Assembly: GCA_010645155.1 (NCBI GenBank)
Contig: CM021320.1
Span: forward strand, 5,961,247-6,025,246
Source: Tigriopus japonicus
Taxonomy: Eukaryota; Arthropoda; Copepoda; Harpacticoida; Harpacticidae
DNA length: 64,000 nt
Direction of reading: 5' to 3'
Within the stretch, counting starts at the first letter, position 1. Each line of letters starts with the position of its first letter. Under the pieces are notes generated by a model that was given only the letters and a program-made list of their open reading frames with translations, was not told the origin of the DNA and ran no database searches. A program made the position numbers and the translations under genes. Positions 56,601-64,000 of the stretch are shown piece after piece.

Positions 56601-59600
56601 AAGACTGGAAAACAGTTATTCAAGCCATCATGATAAACATAACTCATTCCTAGAAAATCTGCTGTCCCAAATTGCACATGCAAACATCGAACATTGGAAA
56701 TATGCAAAGTCATTTTTCCGATACATGTTTGTTCAGTAGGCCTCTTCTTTAATTAAATCCGCCAATGCTCTGGAACTAGAAGTAAGAAGATAGAACACAT
56801 GAAAATAACTTTCAAATTTTTCCTCTCGTAAATTTGCTCTTGACATTGGCTTTTAAGAGAGCCTTCTGTTTTAATTACTGATTATAGGTCGGTTGTTTAG
56901 GTAGTTTTGAAGTAAAGTAGAAGCATAAAAGAAGCATGAAAGAAGCATGAAAGAAGCATATGAGGCAAAGTAGAAGTAACCATGCTCGATCAAGTTTCGC
57001 TGTATAAGCTGCCATTGAATAACGCAGCTTATGTAGTAAAACTTGATTGAGCATGGCTATTCCTACTCCGTCACATGTGCTTCTTTTGTGTTTCTTCTAT
57101 GCTTTAAGATATGCTTCCACTATACTTCAAAACTACCTCAACAACCGACCTAATGTCGTTCTATCTAACTACTTAGCTAAGTTCCAAGTACATATCTCAA
57201 TTCTCCACAATACCCCGTTGACATTAGGTAAATTGTTCGTGTTTTTTTAAGCTTGCTTCTTTCTTTTTCTTTTGCTTATCTTTATCTTGTTGGTTATTTA
57301 ATTTCAGATCCTAAAAAATAACTAATCAATATTCTATTTCACTTTGCTGCTAGACTAACAAAAAGATTTAAAAAATGTTTTTTTCTTTTATTTACGCCAG
57401 AATTTCACGAGTAGATGCCCCTAAGATTATGAAAATTGGAACATTCTGTTGATATAAACTTAATTGGTTGCTTTTTTCAAACAAATGGAGAAGTCATCAT
57501 GACTAGAGCGAGGATTAAAACGGTTTTCCCAAATTTGGGCAAAAACCTTTCTGGCCTTTTAATTCCTATTTAGTAAGAATTTTACATTAAAAAGATGGTT
57601 TCTTACGTTTTTAGCCCTAAAAACCACTCTTCGAGATTTAGATCCAACTTTCAAATATTGTATTTATCCTCCAATTAGATTGAAGCATCAATTTCACCAA
57701 TCTAATTTTGAAGTTTTTTTGAAGTTTGTGAGTCGAGTCTTCTCCAAGAAAAAAAATATGCCAGAAAGCAAAGAAGTTAATACTCTTGTCAATGGGAGTA
57801 GCATAATTTGATTCTTTCCTTTGAAATTTGTTCGTAAACACTCACCATCTTTGGTTTGGTCCAAACTACAGTATAATAAAACATAATAGAAAGGAACAAT
57901 TAGAGGCGAGGAGGGTCAAATATACTACAATATCATATAAGATGTTCAATAGCATCAAATGCAAAACAAGTTGGCTGGTGAAGAACAACCTTGAAACATC
58001 CATAAAAATTATGAGCCATGAACGCCAAAACCACAAAATATTGATTTGCTTTAGTTGCAAAGGTTGATTTTTCAATTTTGCTTCAAAGATAATGATTCAG
58101 AAGATGGGCGCATTAGTTTTCACAAGTTCCGAGGTTTTGGGTGTGTTTCTCATGTTCTTTGATACTTTGATTAACATGTTCGGGCGTATTTTTTATTTGC
58201 AAAGACCATTTTTTTAAAATCAATTTTAGCTTTTTATCTGCAATGAACACAAAATAAAGTAGAACGGCGAAACTCAGCCCCTGAAATCAAAGATGACGTT
58301 AAAGTTAGACAAAAACTAGCTTTACATTATTTGGAGTTATCTTCGTAGCATATAAAAGTCTGTCTCTTGAACTATTTTTGAGGGGTCAAGAACCTTGACA
58401 GATGATTGAGCGAAGAACAAGTGACAAGAGGTCATTGAGCCTCTTTCATAGGCTCAATTAAGATAAATTGTTGGAGGGATGCTGAGTGTAAGTAGTGACG
58501 TAATTTATTTTTTTTTGTGTTCAAGTTGGTTTCTAGAGTTGTCCTTATCTTTACAAACGAAGAAAGCCCAAAAGTAAATGCATGAAAATTCGGGATCGGA
58601 TCGGGTGCCCTTAATTTCTTGAAGACATTGAAAGATCCCAACAGTGCTGATTTGGTGGATCGAGGCAGTGAAGGATTGAAGCAATTGACGATTTTTATGT
58701 CCACTAACATGATGAGCCAGAAGCGAAGGAATCGGCTTAAAACGGGCTAGGCGAAAAAATTTCCCTCCGCTTCCCAATGTCATTAAGTTCAAACAATACA
58801 CCTTCAAAAATTTTAAAACAAGCCTTCAAGTGCAACTGATGGGAAGCAAACAAACATAACAAATAAAACAAACAAACAACAACAACATACCAAACAAATG
58901 GAAATCATAAATAGAAAGCAAACAAAGCGGAAAAAGAGGTAAACGGATGATGATGGATTTGGTCTCCCCGAAAAACAGGGTTGTCAAAAGTTACACCCCT
59001 TATATATTGAAGAAAGGTCAAAATTAAGTAAGGTCTTAAAAACTTTCTTAGGTCAAAAATAAGTGTTCCAGTTGTATGGAATGGAACTCTTGAACCAAAA
59101 AAATATTTTCAACAGTATTAATTATTGTGGCGAAAATAAGCATCAAATACTCGCTTTTACAAATCATGACGAACCATAAAAACAGCGCTGTTTTTATTTG
59201 AAAATGATGCAAATTTACCAGAAACAAACAAGTATTTTGAAAACCCAAACAAATATACAAACAAACAAAGAAAAAGGGCATTTATTTGCATCAGCACCTC
59301 CAACTGTTTCTGCACAAGTGTTTTTCGAAAGCCTGGGAATGCAAAACACTTTAATTGGCATTTTTTGGCCTTTTTGTGAAATGAGCAGAAAAAACGTAAG
59401 TTTCAAGAGGGGGTTAGGGATCACATACAATTTTCTGATTTGATTTAAATATAGATACGAAAACAAGTAATTTTTCCCATCTCGTACTATTTAATTTGAT
59501 TTTCTTTGTTGTTGTTGCTGTTGAAGATGATGAGTAGAGACAAGAAGTTGAGACGAATAAAGCTGTCAAAATAGACGAAAAAAGACTAATGAAGGTGCAT

Positions 59601-62600
59601 GATTAGACGAATAAAGACGAATGAAATTGCCCGATTTGACGAAAAAAGACGAATAAAAGGCTTCATTAGACGAAAAAAGACGAAAAAACTGACAACTACG
59701 TCAAAAAAGACGAAAAAAACTAACTTAGACGGCAAAAAGACTAATAAATTGGCTGTAAAGAGGATTAAAAGAGCTGCCCACAAAGTAGACAAAATGTGTG
59801 GCCCAATTGAGGGGAACAGCTACCCCCTTGTGCAAAACGGCAAAATCTACAAAATTAACAAACGGAAAAGTGCCGAATAGGCAAGAAATGGTTAGTGGTA
59901 CATCTACATTTAAAAAATCAAGAGTTCAAAACCGCCCTTTTTTCAACGTTTGCAATAGAGCAATATTTAGAAGCAGGTTTGCTGACACATTAATTGTTCG
60001 CATAGTCAGATAGCCTTTTCAATCCAATAGTGACCTTTCCTTTCTGTGCCTGTCAGGAAACCCTACAAGTTAAAATATAAGTGTGGATCATATTTTGTTC
60101 GTGCAATAACGCAACTCACAATCAAACTATTACTTTGGCCCACGTTTGGGATTTCAACTTTTTAAATAGTGTCTATTTGCTTTGAAATTTGAAAAAAAAA
60201 ACAAAAGAAAAAATCCAATTTTTGACTAATTAGACGAAAAAAGTTGATTGAAATTGCCGGATTAGGCGAAAAAAGACGAATAGGTTTATTCGTCTAAAGT
60301 TCCTGTCCCTAATGATGAGTGACAGAGCCAGAAACTTACTGATTTATCTACTCCACACTCCACAAATATTTTTTCATGTAACTATGAGAATGAGGAGTCC
60401 TAAGTTTGTTTTACCGCTCTCAAGTGTTCTGTTTTTCTTGTTTACTTTTTCGAAACATGCAAAGTTTAAAACCGATTAAAGCACACTCTAAATAAGCCAC
60501 GATTAGGCACCTACCGAACACAGACAAATATACCTCATGAGCATGTAATTTAAATTGTTGAACAACCAAGTTTGGACAGTCTTAGTTGAATACAAACTTA
60601 GAACGAGCAAGCACTATTATGCTTTTAAGTATTAAACACTTAAGGAAATGCCTTGATGCGTAAAAAGAAGTGTCTTTGAACTTTTTCTTTCTTTTCCCCT
60701 AGTTTAACCTACGGAAAACTAATGAAGTGTCAAGTATGTTGAAAGGTCTCCAAAATTACAGTTTCCAATTGAAATCGTGCATGGATAAAAACGCTAACCC
60801 TGCACTTTTTCAGAGCCTGAGTTCGAATTATTCATAACTCATTAAAGATGGCAATCCATCTTTAAAAAAAACTATCAGACATTGTTGCCCATGATTCAAT
60901 AAGTTTTATTGACGAAAAACTAAAGTTAACGTTTGTCCAGAATTTTTCTCATTCATTTTCATCTTGATTGACGAGGATGGAAAAATTCAGCTCAATTTGT
61001 GATGCTTTTCATGTGCAGTACGTTCGCCAGTCACAATTTAAAGTGCAATCTCAGGTGCAGAAACAATAGATGCCAGATATCACTCAATTAGGCATTCCAA
61101 CCTGAAAACAGTTCTACATTTGAGAACAATCCCGCCTTTGTTCCTCCTGTTTTCAAGAAATTTCTCCTATGGGAACAAAGTCAAATGAGTGTTCTCCCCA
61201 GATTGTCTCCTCCTTCTTTTCCATTTTCGTGTACTATATCCATTCTTGATCTGGGAAAAAGAAAGCTTTAGGGAGATGGGCGGTTCCGATGACGAACCTC
61301 CGTCTCCAATACAATCTTGAGCAGCCACTAGGACGAAAGACGAGAATGCAGTCCAAGAACTGAGCCTTTGTTGTCTGCCCGAGAGGCAATGAGATCTGAC
61401 TTGTGTACTTAAGCTCAACTCGAGCTAACAACCCCCTTCAGCATATCCTTTACAATCGAGCAAGATGACTTGGGCAAGAAATTCTTATCTGATTCGAAGG
61501 AGCAAATTAGGCATACTATTCACACAACGCTTATCATAACCCAACATTACCGTTCAAATATGATAACGGCAAACATGGTCTGGTAAAGAGACCATAACCC
61601 CGTTTTGGGTGATGTAGTTTGGTCGTGAAAATATTGAATCTTTGCGATGGTGTGTGAAATATGTCGAGGAAAATATGGCTCCCGTTTTAAGGTACCGAGG
61701 ACGTCATGATTTGCTAGCAGGATCGTAAATTTAGGAAGTTATAAATCTGGGAAGGTCACGACTGGATTCTCTAAACATGCTTAGTCGACTTCGGGATTGT
61801 TACGAGGGTCCCACACTTGTTCTTGCCTCGTTTTAATAAGTTTTAACAAATTCGTTCTTTTTTTCTTTTTCTTCAGGATCCTGAAAGAAGAGGAAAAGAT
61901 GCCGTTTCAAAGAGAGGCCGAGAGGTTGCGAGTTCGTCATAAGCGGGAACATCCCGAATACAAATATCAGCCCCGGAGACGGCGACAAAAGCAAGGGGTA
62001 GTGGTTAAAGCGGGGTCTGTTTCCTCCACTTCCTCTGGGTCTTCAGCTGCAGCCCAGTCAACCACAGGTGTTTCCACCACAAGAACCCCGCAATCAAGCC
62101 CTGGGGTGTCTGATCGCGAAGAAAACACCCTGACCCCACCCACTACGCCACTCCATGCCACGTCCCCACCCTTTGATAGAACGCGGGATAGGCATGCCCG
62201 TCCATCTTTTTTGAACGGAGGAGTAGTCTCTTCCATCGGAAGCATGGGTTCTGCCCTAGCAGCATCGACCAATGGAGTCGCCCATCAATTTAGTGAGTTC
62301 AATGGATCCCACGGGTCTTCCATTTCAACTGACGCGTACTGGTCGGGTCATAACCATGGTACCAACCGCGGGTCCATGTTTCATTCTGCTAGCCCAGGAT
62401 CTCATGGTACGCCTTCTCCACACAGTAGTCCATCCATTCCCGTTACTGCCAATGCGAACTGTTCAAACTTGAACGAGTTTGTCAACCCCGAAGAAACTCC
62501 TTCGTTTATGAGCGGAAGTTCCGTTGTGGCGGGACGACCGTCAGGTGGAACCACATACCCTCAATACTTCGGCATGTACTACCATCATTCGCATGCCATG

Positions 62601-62762
62601 CCACATCACGGCTCCTATGTCGCCACGTCTTCAACGTCTCCCTCGTCTTACCAACATCAATTCAACCCTCAACGATCTGCCAACACCTCATCATCATCAT
62701 CTGGCCACCCTGAGCAGCCTCATCCCGCTATGCCTGGAAATCCGTGGGTTAATATTCAATGA
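53628..62762 (+). CDS. SoxE: SoxE-group HMG-box transcription factor (Sox8/9/10, Sox100B class)
   Basis: Exons 53628-53755, 53830-53970 and 61877-62762 join in phase (1155 nt, 384 residues). Residues 20-40 ([20 protein letters not shown]) match the SoxE dimerisation region that precedes the HMG box and is specific to this group. The HMG box spans about residues 50-123: [20 protein letters not shown], then [17 protein letters not shown], then an interrupting intron, then [19 protein letters not shown] and [12 protein letters not shown] with the C-terminal nuclear signal. The intron after GKLWR is at the place conserved in vertebrate SoxE genes. The C-terminal half is Ser/Thr/Pro- and His-rich ([10 protein letters not shown]), likely an activation region, but no Sox9-type TAD motif is recognised. 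It binds ACAAAG-like sites in the nucleus; roles in gonad, neural or gut development are known for the group. AATAAA at 62805-62810 lies 43 nt past the stop. Confidence 0.95.
55580..56177. mobile_element. 598-bp TA-flanked MITE with 31-bp TIRs, in SoxE intron 2
   Basis: TACAGGGTGTCCAGGAATTG + ATGGTGCATCG at 55580-55610 is inverted at 56147-56177 with one mismatch. The outer TA on both sides fits a Tc1/mariner-type duplication, and CAGGGTGTCC starts are common among such elements. Short open frames inside lack transposase motifs, so it is non-autonomous. A solo end of the family lies at 46368. Confidence 0.92.
56887..57150. mobile_element. 264-bp long-hairpin MITE, TA ends, in SoxE intron 2
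   Basis: About 110 bp from GGTCGGTTGTTTAGGTAG (56887) pair, imperfectly, with the complement ending CTCAACAACCGACC (57150), leaving a loop of about 45 bp. TA flanks both sides (56885-56886, 57151-57152). Internal AGAAGCATGAA units repeat in the left arm. The SoxE pre-mRNA would carry this as a long stem-loop. Confidence 0.88.
57200..59520. other. SoxE intron 2, unclassified part
   Basis: AT-rich intronic sequence with poly-purine tracts and short frames; nothing recognised. The other unassigned parts of the intron (53971-55579, 56180-56880, 60320-61876) look the same. Confidence 0.5.
59535..60311. mobile_element. 777-bp hAT-type element with GACGAAAAAAGACGAATAAA subterminal repeats, in SoxE intron 2
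   Basis: Ends TAGAGACAAGAA…GAGACGAATAAA and the complement of TAGGGACAGGAA…TAGACGAATAAA are inverted repeats (about 22 of 27). The exact 8-bp direct repeat ATGATGAG flanks them (59527-59534, 60312-60319). Ten or more TTAGACGAAAAA / GACGAATAAA words cluster within 220 bp of the left end and again near the right end, like hAT transposase-binding arrays. The reading frame through the left cluster is a repeat by-product. Confidence 0.9.
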
Positions 62763-62810
62763 CATGATCAGATTTGTTTTCAAAGTACTACTCTAGAATC
62801 ACAGAATAAA

Positions 62811-64000
62811 CACGATAGTATGAGTAATTCCAAACAATTCCTTGAAGTCTTCTTTGGTGACGAGTGTCATAAAATCAGCTTTCACAATGATCTCAGAAAT
62901 TAAAACTTATCATAACATCACTATGAAAGCCGGTTTCAATCTTGACACGAGGTGATGTTCTTGAGTTTCCCTTCTTGGCGAGTGGCTTTGGGTTGCAACC
63001 TGGATTTCTATGGCAAAAATTCATTTCCCCCATCCCTTTTCCCTACGCTAGAAGTCAATCGGCGGTGAATCGCCGTATCCATGTTGCTTATTTGTAGAAG
63101 AGACACTGTTTATGATGCTTTGGAAGTCTGCTCGAAGCCAAACCTTTGGTGGCGATCATCATCAGCATCATCGTCTCCTTAGTTACTAACACGCCTATTG
63201 AGGAGGGATCCAGTGAAGTGGACCCGAGCAGGGGGTCTCGAGCCTTGGCCTGCAATGTCATGCAGAGACCAGAAGACTTGCCGACAAAAACAGTCCTGAA
63301 AATAGCTTGAGACATGAGAAACAAACATATACCCTGAAGCAGTAAATCCGCCACAACTTTGGGAGTCATGAGTTCAAGCTGACAAGTCATGACAAACAGT
63401 AAAATGTGTAAGGAATCCCTCCAGGATTCACGGTTTGGTGGGCACGGTTCAAAAATTACGCACCCCTAACTCGGAGCCACCGAAATTCGGCAAGATGTCT
63501 TTCTTTCTAAAGCGAGAAATTTGAGGGAATGCAGGGGCGGAACAGCGAAATAAAATGAGAATATTCGAAAGTATTTAGTCATCCCGAAGACCTCGGCGAT
63601 GTTTATCTCACTAGGCACGAGACTCTTCGAAGTGAAGAACAAACGACCTGGCCAGAAACAGATGTGCTGCAATCTTGACAGAACATCCTGAAGAATGGGG
63701 GGCCAATCTGTCAAAGACAACTGCCAAAACGTGGTGCAATTGTCCATGAGAAGAGGAGCAACTAATAAGCCTAAGGGGGATTTCGTTAGTCCTCTTAAAC
63801 TTTGAGGCCGAGCTGCTTTTTGCCTTTTTGCTGTGGTTGGGACTGGGTTGAGCCAGGCATTTGATGGTACCTACTTGCAGACAGATCACACATGTTCGTA
63901 GTTTCAAGAAGACTGTTGTGTCAGATGATATCATCGTCGATTTACTACCAACTCTGTGTGGGTCTTCACTTTAGAAAATGGGCTTTAATCATGGAAGTCG
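62811..64000. other. No recognisable gene downstream of SoxE
   Basis: Minus-strand frames of about 100 codons (63088-63390, 63611-63934) show no known domain or consistent splice structure. Confidence 0.45.

Noticed and set aside
59599..59880. 93-codon Lys/Arg-rich frame
   Set aside because: It is generated by the GACGAAAAAAGACGAATAAA words of the hAT element.
1..64000. CRISPR arrays, bacterial operons, riboswitches
   Set aside because: Spliced animal genes, a nuclear tRNA and eukaryotic transposons make prokaryotic features inapplicable; the satellite has no spacer-repeat architecture.

Overview
This window reads as nuclear DNA of an animal, most likely an arthropod and plausibly a crustacean such as a copepod. 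It is AT-rich, its genes have GT-AG introns and animal-specific families (SoxE, BuGZ/ZNF207, a neprilysin-like M13 protease, a secreted kelch protein), and intergenic DNA and introns are packed with cut-and-paste DNA transposons, LINE fragments and a 32-bp satellite. TTAGG-type motifs occur at 24,000. The species cannot be named from sequence alone.

Layout. 124-2130 (+): 5' part of a C2HC zinc-finger/FAR1-like gene in three phase-consistent exons; it is followed by a dead Tc1 copy and a dead LINE fragment. 4.2-13.4 kb: a repeat block in which a 32-bp satellite (with orientation switches) is split by a reverse-strand LINE, the LINE is split by a Tc1/mariner element (TA target), and that transposase gene is split by a 757-bp long-TIR element with a 9-bp target duplication. 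13,840-19,507 (-): a three-exon M13 metalloprotease gene. 20.1-32.7 kb: almost gene-free, with several non-autonomous DNA elements bounded by exact target duplications (including two opposed hAT copies 31 bp apart), a Ty3/gypsy integrase relic and a tRNA-derived SINE. 36,720-42,342 (+): BuGZ/ZNF207 ortholog with an in-frame TGA in its last exon. 45,798-49,269 (+): secreted kelch-repeat protein. 49,704-49,786 (-): tRNA-Leu(UAA). 53,628-62,762 (+): a SoxE transcription factor with a 7.9-kb intron inside its HMG box.

The genes are unrelated single transcription units, not an operon: two nuclear regulators (BuGZ for mitosis, SoxE for development), one secreted or surface protease and one secreted beta-propeller. 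Exon joins were derived by matching splice phases and protein homology by eye; no database search was run. The most unusual material is the transposon stratigraphy and the set of non-autonomous elements whose boundaries can be fixed to the base by their target duplications.
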